Below, piece by piece: positions 33,358 to 42,406 of a DNA stretch of 64,000 nt. The translations under genes were made by a program, and so were the position numbers. Below the pieces are notes generated by a model. That model had not been told where the DNA came from. It saw nothing but the letters and a program-made list of their open reading frames with translations, and did not search any database. The DNA is from Limosilactobacillus urinaemulieris (GTDB lineage Bacteria; Bacillota; Bacilli; Lactobacillales; Lactobacillaceae): assembly GCF_014838745.1 (NCBI RefSeq), contig NZ_JABUXR010000003.1, positions 62,001 through 126,000 of the forward strand. The letters are read 5' to 3'. Every line of letters starts with the position of its first letter. Position 1 is the first letter of the stretch.

Positions 33358-33852
33358 TTATAATAACTTCTTCAGCTCTGCTAATGCCTGATCGTAATCG
33401 GGCTCATCAGTCAACTCTTTGACAATTTGCCGGTATACTACTTTGCCATCCTTATCCAGGATCCAAACTGAACGAGCCAGGACCCCTTCATCCGGGATCA
33501 GCAACTTAGATTCGTAACCAAAGGATTCCTCCCTGTCAGATACCAGCTGCATATTTTGCACACCCTCAGCAGCACACCACTTTTGTTGTTCTTCAATGGT
33601 ATTGGTTGAGATCGTTAAGAAGTTAACATCCGGGAATTGATCCATCGTTGAATTGAACTTCTTTGTCTGGATACTACATACTGGAGTATTGATGTTAGGA
33701 ACAACACTTAATAACGTTACCTTCCCAAGTAATTGCCGAGTCTTGATCTTGTCATGATTCTTATCAAAAACCTTAAAGTGTGGAAACTCATCGCCAACTT
33801 CTGGCTGATTACCAACTAGTTGTCGCGGTTCACCATTAATTGTGATTTCCAT
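33358..33852 (-). CDS. tpx: Thiol peroxidase
   Basis: The 164-residue peroxiredoxin reduces peroxides using thioredoxin. The peroxidatic Cys59 is in NINTPVCSIQTKKF and the resolving Cys93 in QKWCAAEG, the Tpx arrangement. TLLSVVPN precedes the active site as expected. ATG follows AAGGAG. It is monocistronic. This cytosolic enzyme protects against hydrogen peroxide and organic peroxides, important in a catalase-negative lactobacillus. Confidence 0.95.
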   Translation of the reverse strand: MEITINGEPRQLVGNQPEVGDEFPHFKVFDKNHDKIKTRQLLGKVTLLSVVPNINTPVCSIQTKKFNSTMDQFPDVNFLTISTNTIEEQQKWCAAEGVQNMQLVSDREESFGYESKLLIPDEGVLARSVWILDKDGKVVYRQIVKELTDEPDYDQALAELKKLL

Positions 33853-33916
33853 TTTTCATCTACTCCTTACTTCTGTTAGTTGAACTAAGTATAACTAAAT
33901 TTAGCTAAAGATTCAT

Positions 33917-35284
33917 TTATTTTAGCTCTTTAATTTTTTCCTGCCGCTTTCGGACTAAGCAAATTCCAATCCCAATGATAAATCCAACAATAGCAAATGG
34001 AATCCACGAGAAACCCAGTGAAAATAACGGAAAATACTGATGAGCAAATGCAATCATTGCTTGAGCAATTGGTGTCTTTTTCAATCCTGCTGGTAAATTA
34101 TTTACCAAATCAAAAACAGCTGGAATAAAAGTTAACCCTGTCGTAACTCGGTAAACAATTGGGGCGGTCTTAAATAGCGGTGATGTTATTCCCAAAATCG
34201 TTAACGTAATTGCCAAGGGATAAAGGAAAACCAATACCGGAGCAGACCAGGCAATAATCTTATCTAGCCCTAAGTTAGCTACTAGAAACGAAAAGAGGCA
34301 ATTAAGCAGTAAGAACGCCTTGTATGAAACCCGCGGAAATAACCGGTGAAGGTCCTCTGAAAAAGCAGCGGCGAGTCCCATTGCCGTCGTTAGACAAGTT
34401 ACGGAGGTTAAGGTCGCCAATAGCGCATCCCCGACAAAGCCCATATAATAGTGAGCAATTTGCGCAAGTGTCGTTCCCCCATTATCAGCAACCTTAAACT
34501 GGTGAAGACTAGATGCTCCAAGCCAAATTAGACAGATATAGATTACGGCAATCCCCATAATTCCAATTGTCCCGCTTTTGGCTGTGATCCATGAAATTTT
34601 CTTCGTATCCGCAATCCCTAATTCCTTAATTGCGCTAATTATTGCAACCCCAAATGCAAGGCATCCTAAAATATCCATGGTGTTATACCCTTGGAGGAAG
34701 CCGCTTGAGAATGCATGAATCGAATAATCTGCCGTAACTGGTGTCGTCCAAGCGCTTCCCATTGGGCTGATGAAAGCAAGGAAGAAGATAATAAACAAAA
34801 GAACTAAAAAAATCGGGTTAAGAATTTTCCCAATTAAATCCGTAATTTTAGCTTCAGTAACGGTCAAGCCAAAAACAATTGCGAAAAAGAGCCCCGTATA
34901 AATCAATAATCCAACAACATTACCACTTGCAGAAAGATGCGGGGCAAAACCAATTGTGTACGGAACGGTAGCAGTTCGGGGCATTGCAAATAGCGGCCCT
35001 AGAGTAGCCTGAACCAAAATAAGAAAGATTAATGCATAGTAGTGTCCATTAGGTCGTGCCAGGTCATAGATACCATTAGAGCGGGTAATGCTAATCGCCA
35101 ATAACGCCATTAACGGTAACAGGACGCCAGAAATTAGGAAGCCACTACTCGCACCTAACCAGTGAGCTCCCGCTAATTGACCTAAATGAACCGGAAATAT
35201 TAGGTTCCCTGCACCAAATAAAACACCAAAAATTAGGGAGGCAATTACAATTGTTTGTCGCCCCGTGATCTTCGTCTCTGTCAA
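33917..35284 (-). CDS. brnQ: Branched-chain amino acid transporter BrnQ
   Basis: The 455-residue membrane protein has about twelve helices and LIVCS-family motifs: FGVLFGAGNLIFPVHLGQLAG near the N-terminus, AMPRTATVPYTIGFAP and FLQGYNTMDILGCLAFG. It imports Leu, Ile and Val with a cation. Start is TTG after GGGGGAA. A T-box leader lies upstream, so expression should respond to uncharged branched-chain tRNA. Confidence 0.94.
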   Translation of the reverse strand: MTETKITGRQTIVIASLIFGVLFGAGNLIFPVHLGQLAGAHWLGASSGFLISGVLLPLMALLAISITRSNGIYDLARPNGHYYALIFLILVQATLGPLFAMPRTATVPYTIGFAPHLSASGNVVGLLIYTGLFFAIVFGLTVTEAKITDLIGKILNPIFLVLLFIIFFLAFISPMGSAWTTPVTADYSIHAFSSGFLQGYNTMDILGCLAFGVAIISAIKELGIADTKKISWITAKSGTIGIMGIAVIYICLIWLGASSLHQFKVADNGGTTLAQIAHYYMGFVGDALLATLTSVTCLTTAMGLAAAFSEDLHRLFPRVSYKAFLLLNCLFSFLVANLGLDKIIAWSAPVLVFLYPLAITLTILGITSPLFKTAPIVYRVTTGLTFIPAVFDLVNNLPAGLKKTPIAQAMIAFAHQYFPLFSLGFSWIPFAIVGFIIGIGICLVRKRQEKIKELK

Positions 35285-35330
35285 TTTTTATTCCCCCAAA
35301 AATGAATCACTCTTAATCATTAACGATTGA

Positions 35331-35607
35331 AAAAAGCGTCCTTTAAGCATTAATGATTAAAGGACGCCAGAGCGTGTTACCACCTTTAATTTACAATTAT
35401 TATCACTAATAATGTCTCATTCCGTACATAGATACGCTGACGCTGTAACGGGCGCTCCCGATCAAGACTTCATTTCGTCGCCCTGACCACTCATAGGTTA
35501 CCTTCACCTAAAACTAGTCATCCCTGCTTACACTCATTCAGGGTCGCTAATGCTGACCAGTAAAAGGTTACTCCCCTACTCACTGTGTTTCTAACCGTTA
35601 ACTACCG
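35331..35607 (-). promoter_or_regulatory. T-box leader of brnQ
   Basis: This fills the 362-base gap before brnQ. On the minus strand there is a stem I apex with CATTAGCGACCC and GAATGAGTGTAAGCAGGG. A specifier region follows, reading GTGAAGGTAACC. The T-box sequence AAGGTGGTAACACGC is at 35372-35386. A perfect terminator pairs TTAAAGGACGC with GCGTCCTTTAA and ends in a T run. By the spacing seen in the Asn T-box at 14.8 kb, the specifier would be GTA (Val, 35499-35501); GGT (Gly) is the alternative frame. The target gene favours Val. Confidence 0.88.
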
Positions 35608-35613
35608 ATTATT

Positions 35614-35642
35614 AATATACAAAAGCCGTTCCCGTTCGTCAA
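35614..35642 (-). promoter_or_regulatory. Promoter of the brnQ T-box transcript
   Basis: On the minus strand TTGACG (35637-35642) and TATATT (35614-35619) are 17 bases apart, just downstream of the DUF1002 stop codon and upstream of the T-box stem I. Confidence 0.75.
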
Positions 35643-35646
35643 TCCT

Positions 35647-36651
35647 TTAGTTGAAAAATCTTTGGATCCAGTTCACAAAGCGATCCCACCAAGACTGGGC
35701 CTGTTGCTGGGCAGCTTTACCATCCTTTGAATTTAAGAACTGCTTTGCCTTATTCATCATATCGCCCGTGGAATTCTTAACATTATTGATCGTATCAGTA
35801 ACGTGAGAACTATAATCCTTGCTTGAACTGATTGGCGCGTTATTAAATTGAACCAACGCATTAATAATCGTGGTCGTGTGGTTCTTGGTTTCGTTATAAA
35901 TATTTTGCTTCTTTAGGTTTTGGTTTAGGATGTTTTCAATCTGAACCTGAGTTGGTTGTTCTCCTTGTCGCTTTTGCTTATTAATTTGTTTAGTTGTATC
36001 ACCGACAGCAGCCATTAACTTTCCTGGATAACTACTATCGCCCTTGTTGGCGTTGATTGCATCATTAGTGGCGCTTAGCATTTGGTTAGCTGATTGGGTA
36101 TTTTGATTATTTAGGTTAATTCCATCCTCACTCAGCGCCTTGTATACTCCCGTAAGCGCCGATTCTCCAGATACCGGACGATTAGCCGAGACCGTAATTG
36201 TCACATCCGTTACCCCGGCCATTTGCGCTACCATTGCATACTGCTGGGCCGTCACCTTGGTAATGTTGCTCTGACCATTGAACTTCTTAACGTTCACTTT
36301 TACCCCGGATCCTGGATCGGTCGGCACAATTGATACTGAACTGACCATCGCTGCGTTAGTTGTCGAATCGTTAGCGTTAATATACTTTTGGTAATCGCTA
36401 GCGGTAGCCGTAAGCGTTGTGAAATCACTGTTAACGCCCAGAATATTACTCAGCTCATCCTTATCTGCAGCTCCTGCTCCATAGACAACATATGACTTAT
36501 TCAATGTATGTGTTTGGGTGGAAGATGCAGAACTAGTACTTGTTGCTACCTGATCATCCGCATGAACGATAACCTGAGAAACAGGAGTAGCTACTAAGGC
36601 CATCGTTAACGTCGATGTTAATAGAATTGTTGATAATTTCCTTGAACGCAT
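35647..36651 (-). CDS. Secreted DUF1002 family protein
   Basis: The 334-residue protein has a signal peptide (about residues 7-30, probable cleavage near VHA-DD). The exported part begins SYVVYGAGAADKDELSNILG and contains GESALTGVYKALSEDGINLN and a C-terminal WWDRFVNWIQRFFN amphipathic helix. These features match DUF1002, a family of exported Bacillota proteins of unknown role. ATG follows TAGGAGAA. It is monocistronic with the brnQ promoter directly after it. Confidence 0.83.
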   Translation of the reverse strand: MRSRKLSTILLTSTLTMALVATPVSQVIVHADDQVATSTSSASSTQTHTLNKSYVVYGAGAADKDELSNILGVNSDFTTLTATASDYQKYINANDSTTNAAMVSSVSIVPTDPGSGVKVNVKKFNGQSNITKVTAQQYAMVAQMAGVTDVTITVSANRPVSGESALTGVYKALSEDGINLNNQNTQSANQMLSATNDAINANKGDSSYPGKLMAAVGDTTKQINKQKRQGEQPTQVQIENILNQNLKKQNIYNETKNHTTTIINALVQFNNAPISSSKDYSSHVTDTINNVKNSTGDMMNKAKQFLNSKDGKAAQQQAQSWWDRFVNWIQRFFN

Positions 36652-36774
36652 TGTTATTCTCCTATTAGGCGAAGCTAGGAATTAACTCGCCCTCTTTAAT
36701 ATTTCAAATACAGTAGGCAGGGCGATGAACTAAGCAAGCTAATTCGATCCCCTTTTCTTACTTCAATTAGGATA

Positions 36775-36826
36775 AAAAAACTGTCCTAAAAATTCTAGCC
36801 TTTAACCAGAATCTTTAGAACAGTTT
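36775..36826 (-). terminator. Terminator of the signal peptidase gene
   Basis: AAACTGTtCTAAAgATTCTG-type arms pair imperfectly across the 36778-36826 segment; the minus strand continues with seven T. Confidence 0.7.
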
Positions 36827-36870
36827 ATGAATTTTTACTTTTTCTAATTTAACTAGGTTGATACTGCGCC

Positions 36871-37476
36871 TTAATTTGCCCAGTAATGTTTCCACTCCTG
36901 GTTAACGTTATAACGAGTTGTGGCAGTTCCGGTCCAAGAAGGTACTTTAACAACACCATCAATCTTACTCTTTGGTACAAATCCCCAATAACGCCCATCA
37001 TTAGAAACGCTTCGGTGATCACCAAGAACAAAATATTGACCCTTTGGTACCTTCGTTGCACCACTATCTCGTAACCAGTTATTTTGAACTGAGATACTCT
37101 TTAGTGTCCAATTTCCGGTCCCAGAAGTTCGTTGAGTATTATTAATGTAACTTTGGTTAACCTTTCGTCCGTTAACATAAATATTACCATTTGCGGAACG
37201 AACAGTATCACCAGGAACACCAATTACCCGCTTAACATAGTCTGTCTTCGTAGCCACTTGTGGATCTACTCCGTTGGCATCAAAGACAATAACACTCCCA
37301 CGATGGATCTTTGCGGTTTTCAAGCAAAAAACCCGTTCATTATTTTGTAAGTTAGGTTGCATCGATGGCCCATCAACCCGCACAATTTGGAATAAGAATT
37401 GTTTGATCAGTAAGGCAATTAACAACCCAATTACGATTGGAATTACCCAGCTCATCGTTTGACGAAATGCTTTCAT
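36871..37476 (-). CDS. lepB: Signal peptidase I
   Basis: The 201-residue serine peptidase has one N-terminal membrane helix (about residues 8-31) and the catalytic Ser38 in VDGPSMQPNL. Lys82 is in DYVKRVIGVPGD, and the GDHRSVSNDGRYWG box lies near residue 145-160. It removes signal peptides from Sec-exported proteins at the outer face of the membrane; several such proteins are encoded in this window. Length fits Gram-positive SipS-type enzymes. ATG at 37476. Confidence 0.95.
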   Translation of the reverse strand: MKAFRQTMSWVIPIVIGLLIALLIKQFLFQIVRVDGPSMQPNLQNNERVFCLKTAKIHRGSVIVFDANGVDPQVATKTDYVKRVIGVPGDTVRSANGNIYVNGRKVNQSYINNTQRTSGTGNWTLKSISVQNNWLRDSGATKVPKGQYFVLGDHRSVSNDGRYWGFVPKSKIDGVVKVPSWTGTATTRYNVNQEWKHYWAN

Positions 37477-37551
37477 TACCTATTATCCCTCGATTTCAAA
37501 ATCATTATCAAGCTAAGAAAAGTTTACCATAAAAGTAATTATCATACTCAA

Positions 37552-39090
37552 CTATTTATCATACTCTTTCATTAGCTTTTGTGACAATTGGTAATCACCA
37601 ACATAAGGAATATCTCGGCCCTTTTCGTGCATGAATTGTTCTCGGCCTTTAGCAGCCATAAACATTGCATCGCCAGGCTTTGCCATCTCAAACGCCTGCT
37701 TAATTGCTGCCACCCGATCAACATTGATAATTACCTCAACGTTTGGATTAGTAATATGTTTCTTGATCGCTTCATCAATGTGATGCGGATCTTCAAAGAA
37801 GTTATCTTCGCTCGTTAAAATTGCAACATCAGCATATTCAGAAAGCGCCCGACCAATATCTTTCCGACGTGATTCTGCTTTACCACCAGCAGCACCGATC
37901 ACAACGATCAACCGGCCATTAGGATATTCATGCTTCATAAACTTAAAGCTTTCGGACAAGCTCAAGTAATTATGAGCGTAATCAACACAGGCAACCATTC
38001 CAGCATTATTTTTCAAAAATTCCATTCGACCCGGAACTTTAGTTTCCTTCAATCCCTGAGCGAAATCATTAGTGTCGTCTTTAAGTTGTGCACTCACTGT
38101 AATTGCAGCTAACGCATTACTGTAGTTAAAGTGTCCCGGAATCATGACGCGGAATTCGCCAGTAACTTCGGGCAAGTTATCATTATGCGTTGATACGTCA
38201 AAGTAACCATGATCCTTGCCGTGGTAACGATAATCCGCATCACTTTTATCACTACCGAATGTAATTAACTTTTTCCCTAATTCGTGAGCCTTTTGAGCTA
38301 GCAACTCGTAATAATCCATATCCCGATTCAAAATTACAGTATCGCTATTCACGATAATCTGACTCTTGCACCACAAATAATCATCAAAGGTTGGGTGTTC
38401 TACAGGACTAATGTGATCTGGAGAAATATTCAGGAAAACACCAATATTAAAGTGAAGGCCATAAACACGAGACTTCTTATATGCTTGGCTAGAGACCTCC
38501 ATTGCCAAATATTTCATCCCGTTATCAACGGCTTCTTTCATCATCCGAAAAAGATCCAATGATTCTGGTGTGGTCAGGTGAGCTTCAATAAAGTTTTTAC
38601 CATCTACACATTCATCAATAGATGAGAATTGTCCTACTACTGGACCAAACTCATGAGCCAGGATATGACGAGTAAAGTAAACCGAAGTGGTCTTTCCCTT
38701 AGTCCCCGTAAACCCGATTAATTCGAGCTTTTCATCAGGACAACCATAGAAATGACGAGCAATGACTGCCATTGCCTTTTGAACATCAGTAACAATAATT
38801 TGTGGCGTTGATTGCACTTCTTGATCTAACTTGTCAGTATAAACAAGCTCAGAGATCGCTGCAGTTGCCCCTTCCTTAATGGCACTTGTCAAATATTCAG
38901 GATTGAATTTTAACCCCTTACAGAAAAACAGGGTGCCATCACTGACTTTCCGCGAGTCATAGGATAGGTCGGTAATCTCAGCGTGAGCCGCTTTTCCTGG
39001 CACAGTATAATACCAGTCACCGTCAATAATGATTTCCTTATAAAGACCATTTCCTTTTAGTAAATCAGTGATTTCTTTTAGTGTGAGCAT
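37552..39090 (-). CDS. murE: UDP-MurNAc-tripeptide synthetase (MurE-type, probably L-lysine adding)
   Basis: The 512-residue Mur ligase adds the third amino acid to UDP-MurNAc-L-Ala-D-Glu. The ATP site is GFTGTKGKTTSVY (residues 126-138); FLNISPDHISP and CVDYAHNYLSLSESF are further Mur motifs. The region that carries DNPR in diaminopimelate-adding enzymes reads TSEDNFFEDP, so a diaminopimelate substrate is unlikely and L-Lys or L-Orn is expected. Its ATG directly follows the asnB stop codon. With asnB and the D-aspartate ligase it forms a peptidoglycan peptide operon. Confidence 0.9.
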   Translation of the reverse strand: MLTLKEITDLLKGNGLYKEIIIDGDWYYTVPGKAAHAEITDLSYDSRKVSDGTLFFCKGLKFNPEYLTSAIKEGATAAISELVYTDKLDQEVQSTPQIIVTDVQKAMAVIARHFYGCPDEKLELIGFTGTKGKTTSVYFTRHILAHEFGPVVGQFSSIDECVDGKNFIEAHLTTPESLDLFRMMKEAVDNGMKYLAMEVSSQAYKKSRVYGLHFNIGVFLNISPDHISPVEHPTFDDYLWCKSQIIVNSDTVILNRDMDYYELLAQKAHELGKKLITFGSDKSDADYRYHGKDHGYFDVSTHNDNLPEVTGEFRVMIPGHFNYSNALAAITVSAQLKDDTNDFAQGLKETKVPGRMEFLKNNAGMVACVDYAHNYLSLSESFKFMKHEYPNGRLIVVIGAAGGKAESRRKDIGRALSEYADVAILTSEDNFFEDPHHIDEAIKKHITNPNVEVIINVDRVAAIKQAFEMAKPGDAMFMAAKGREQFMHEKGRDIPYVGDYQLSQKLMKEYDK

Positions 39091-40998
39091 TTATTCAGCC
39101 ACCTCGTCAAGCTTCTTAACTTCTTCAGGGATAAAGTCGTCGATAAAGTATTGCTTGTACCATACCAAGAAGGTGTAAATAGTCCAAATCTTCCGTCGAC
39201 CATCAATCTTGTCGTTGAAGTTATCATCAAGCAACTTCAAAATCTTATCTTGATCAAAGAATTCCTTAACAAAGTCCTGTTCAAAGAGTTCACGAACTTC
39301 TTCGTAGTACTTCTTTTCTCGTAACCATGCCCGAACTGGAACGGGGAAGCCCATCTTTGGCCGAGTTGCCCATTCTTCTGGAAGGTGACGGTTAGCGGCC
39401 ATCCGGAATGCCCACTTGGTTCCGTGGCGGTTAAAGAGGTACTTGGTTGGTGTATGACCAGCAACCCGCATTACTTCACGGTCCAATAATGGCACCCGAA
39501 GTTCTAGCGAGTTAGCCATACTCATCTTATCCGCCTTTAAGCAAATATCGCCAGGCATAAACTTGTGAATATCAAGGTATTGTTTCTTGGCAACTTCATC
39601 AATATCCTTGTCTTCGACGTTCTTCAGAATTGGATCGATGATGTCATCAATCGTTGGTCCGCAATTATACTTTTCTTGAAGAACGTCAGCTGCTTCTTCT
39701 GGTGAGAAGATGTAGGCTTGACCAATAAACTTAGATTCACGAACTGGTGCTAATGCCCGGAACATGTGTAACTGACCGTGGAAGTGCTTGCCATCAAGCC
39801 ACTTGGCAATCTTGTACCGCTTTTCTTGTGGTAATTCACGGAGTTTATCAGTAAACCACCGGATCAGCATTGAATTAGAGTTAAATCCGTAATCGATGTA
39901 ACCCGCGAATAATTCATCAGCCCCTTCACCAGAAAGCATCGCCTTGTAACCATTTTCTTTGGCAAGGCGAGTTAAGAAGTACAACGGAATAACTGATGGG
40001 TTTGAATCAGGTTCATCTAAGTAGTATTGGATCAATGGGAATGTATGGAAAGCTTCCTCGTTTGTCAGCTTAGCATCGGTATTCTTTAAGTTAAGCTTAG
40101 AAGCTAATTCCCGCGCTTGCTTAGTTTCATCGTAGGTACTATCAAACCCAATTGAGAATGTATTATCTGGCCGCATCATTGCAGTCACGTAACTAGAATC
40201 AACCCCTGCTGAAAGGAATGAACCAACCTTGATTCCCTTATCAGCAAATGAGTGGGCCTTAACCGAATCCGTTACGATATCTTCAATGTTATCGACTGCC
40301 TTATCGAAGCCTTCATCTTTAGGATCAAAATCAGCATCCCAGTATTCCTTCATATTGAATTGACCATCTTGATAGTGGAAGCAGTGTCCTTCTGGCAACT
40401 TGTAAATTCCCTTGAAGAATGTTTCCTGAGTTGCTGAATACTGGAACGTCATGTAAGGCTTTAAGGCGTTCTTGTTTAGTTCCTTGTCAAAATGCGGGTG
40501 ATCAATAAATGCTTTAATTTCAGAACCAACAAAGAAAGTCCCGTTCATCTTCCCGTAATAGAGCGGTTTGATTCCAAAATGGTCCCGGGCACCAAACATA
40601 TCCTTGTTTTTAAAGTCCCAAATTACGAAGGCAAACATCCCCCGAAGCCGTTTCAGGACATCGTCACCCCATTGCTCATAACCATGCAAAATTACTTCGG
40701 TATCTGCATGGGTCTTGAAAGTATGACCTAAGTCGATTAATTCTTCCCGTAATTCCTTAAAGTTATAAATTTCACCATTAAATTCAATGGCCATACTATT
40801 ATCTTCGTTAAAGATTGGTTGATTACCACTCTTAACGTCAATAAAACTTAACCGCCGAAATCCAAGGGCAACGTTTTCATCTACGTATTGGCCCTCTGAG
40901 TCAGGTCCTCGGTGAATAATTCGGTTCTTCATTTTACGAATTAGGCTATCTTTAACCTTTGGATCTTCGTTATCAACGAATGCTACAATTCCGCACAT
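39091..40998 (-). CDS. Asparagine synthetase B-type amidotransferase (AsnH candidate)
   Basis: The 635-residue protein has an N-terminal class II glutaminase with Cys2 (MCGIVAF) and FRRLSFIDVKSGNQPI, and a synthetase domain with VGSFLSAGVDSSYVTAM, the PP-loop. By sequence it is glutamine-hydrolysing asparagine synthetase. The cell already has asnA, and this gene lies between a D-aspartate ligase and murE. In Lactococcus the homologue AsnH amidates the D-Asp of the peptidoglycan cross-bridge, so that role is more likely than free asparagine synthesis. ATG follows AAAGGAG. The function switch is inferred from context. Confidence 0.9.
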   Translation of the reverse strand: MCGIVAFVDNEDPKVKDSLIRKMKNRIIHRGPDSEGQYVDENVALGFRRLSFIDVKSGNQPIFNEDNSMAIEFNGEIYNFKELREELIDLGHTFKTHADTEVILHGYEQWGDDVLKRLRGMFAFVIWDFKNKDMFGARDHFGIKPLYYGKMNGTFFVGSEIKAFIDHPHFDKELNKNALKPYMTFQYSATQETFFKGIYKLPEGHCFHYQDGQFNMKEYWDADFDPKDEGFDKAVDNIEDIVTDSVKAHSFADKGIKVGSFLSAGVDSSYVTAMMRPDNTFSIGFDSTYDETKQARELASKLNLKNTDAKLTNEEAFHTFPLIQYYLDEPDSNPSVIPLYFLTRLAKENGYKAMLSGEGADELFAGYIDYGFNSNSMLIRWFTDKLRELPQEKRYKIAKWLDGKHFHGQLHMFRALAPVRESKFIGQAYIFSPEEAADVLQEKYNCGPTIDDIIDPILKNVEDKDIDEVAKKQYLDIHKFMPGDICLKADKMSMANSLELRVPLLDREVMRVAGHTPTKYLFNRHGTKWAFRMAANRHLPEEWATRPKMGFPVPVRAWLREKKYYEEVRELFEQDFVKEFFDQDKILKLLDDNFNDKIDGRRKIWTIYTFLVWYKQYFIDDFIPEEVKKLDEVAE

Positions 40999-41015
40999 AT
41001 TAAATACTCCTTTAC

Positions 41016-42257
41016 TTAGCGTTGAACAAAGTATTTTTGATAATTTTTATTAATTAGCCAGAAAGAATAATGCATTAACAAGCGTTGTTTTAAGCTATCA
41101 TTCTTGTCAAAGGCAGTCGTTCCCCACTGTCCTGCTTCCAGTAACTTCTTGGCTTTTTCTTTATATTCATTTTCTTTAGCGTACTGATAGAAAACCTTCT
41201 TCGGTGCATTTAACCATAACTTGTTTCCTTCAGCATAATCGGTACCAGTGAACGGCTTATGATCAATTACATCATCAACCACATATTTAGCCAGATTATA
41301 GCCATTTAAAGTACAGTAGTAACTACTCCGTCCCTGACGAAGGTTGATTTCAAAAATCTTAAATTGCTTATCTCGCCGATCATACTTCATATCAAAATCA
41401 GCAAAACCAACGTACTTTACTTCTTCCAAGAACTTTTGAATCGTCTTGTAAATTGCCATGTCTTTTTCTGGCAAAATCACCATATAGTTACCCACCGCGA
41501 CTGGTGATGGATCTTCTAACAACGGGTGTGCAAGGCTAATCATCCGAACATTATGGTTAGAGTCAACATAGGCATTAACAGTCCGCATGTTAGAGTCATC
41601 ACCAGGAATAAAGTCTTGCGCAATCATCTTCCCGGTATAACCTGCCTTGTAAATCTTCGGCATCAATTCGTCAAACTGTTCACGACTATCCAAAACATAG
41701 GCTTTCTTTCGTCCTTCAAACTGAACGTCAAGCCATTCCACACTATCAGAAGGCTTTAGGGCAATTGGAAAATCAAATGGTAATTCAATTGCCTTACCAG
41801 ATTCGACTTCTTCTTTAGTAATGATCTTTGTCTTTGGGTATGGCAACCCGTACTTTTCAGCCGCTTCATAGAAGGTTTCTTTCGTTCCTAGCTTATTAAA
41901 CAATTCTGCATCAACATACGGACAAATAAAGTGTTCCTTTAACTCATCCAAGTGTTTAGCTATTAATTCAGTATAACCATCCCCACAAGAAAGCAGCAGG
42001 TACTTCTTCTTTGGATCAAGGTTAGCTGCAATCTTGCGCATTGTTTCAATGAAAACTGGATCTTCGTTGAAACCTTCAATAACATGAACGTCCACTAACT
42101 TAGTATAACGGGTTGGCGCCATATGCATTACCCCATAGGCGATACTCTTAATACCATATTGTTGATAGAATGACCGCGCCATTCCGTAACAATTAAAATC
42201 TGTCCCTAAAAGGATTGGTTGAAAATCCTCGCGGGTCTGATTAACTTTTTCACTCAT
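41016..42257 (-). CDS. ATP-grasp D-aspartate ligase (Asl type)
   Basis: The 413-residue ATP-grasp enzyme begins with a segment very like Enterococcus faecium Aslfm: PILLGTDFNCYGMARSFYQQYG, MAPTRYTKLVDV and VIEGFNEDPVFIETM, then KKYLLLSCGDGYTELI. The metal and ATP site appears in ADFDMKYDRR and FEINLRQGRSSYY. Aslfm joins the beta-carboxyl of D-aspartate to the epsilon-amino group of the stem lysine. It starts the operon with the amidotransferase (17 bases downstream) and murE. An aspartate racemase is needed but not in the window. Confidence 0.88.
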   Translation of the reverse strand: MSEKVNQTREDFQPILLGTDFNCYGMARSFYQQYGIKSIAYGVMHMAPTRYTKLVDVHVIEGFNEDPVFIETMRKIAANLDPKKKYLLLSCGDGYTELIAKHLDELKEHFICPYVDAELFNKLGTKETFYEAAEKYGLPYPKTKIITKEEVESGKAIELPFDFPIALKPSDSVEWLDVQFEGRKKAYVLDSREQFDELMPKIYKAGYTGKMIAQDFIPGDDSNMRTVNAYVDSNHNVRMISLAHPLLEDPSPVAVGNYMVILPEKDMAIYKTIQKFLEEVKYVGFADFDMKYDRRDKQFKIFEINLRQGRSSYYCTLNGYNLAKYVVDDVIDHKPFTGTDYAEGNKLWLNAPKKVFYQYAKENEYKEKAKKLLEAGQWGTTAFDKNDSLKQRLLMHYSFWLINKNYQKYFVQR

Positions 42258-42328
42258 CTCTACTTGCCTCGTTTGCTTTTTAAATCAATCTTCAGTATAG
42301 CGATTCTCAGAATGTTTGTAAATGGAAT

Positions 42329-42373
42329 AAAATGAGGCGTAAGTCAAACTTAACTTTAACTCCGTCTCACTTT
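42329..42373 (-). terminator. Terminator of the mnmE-mnmG operon
   Basis: AAAATGAGGCG pairs with CGTCTCACTTT (one mismatch), with further pairing inside; the minus strand ends CTCATTTTATT. Confidence 0.65.
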
Positions 42374-42406
42374 ATCTTCTGTAATTTAATTTCCCGGGAA
42401 ATGATC

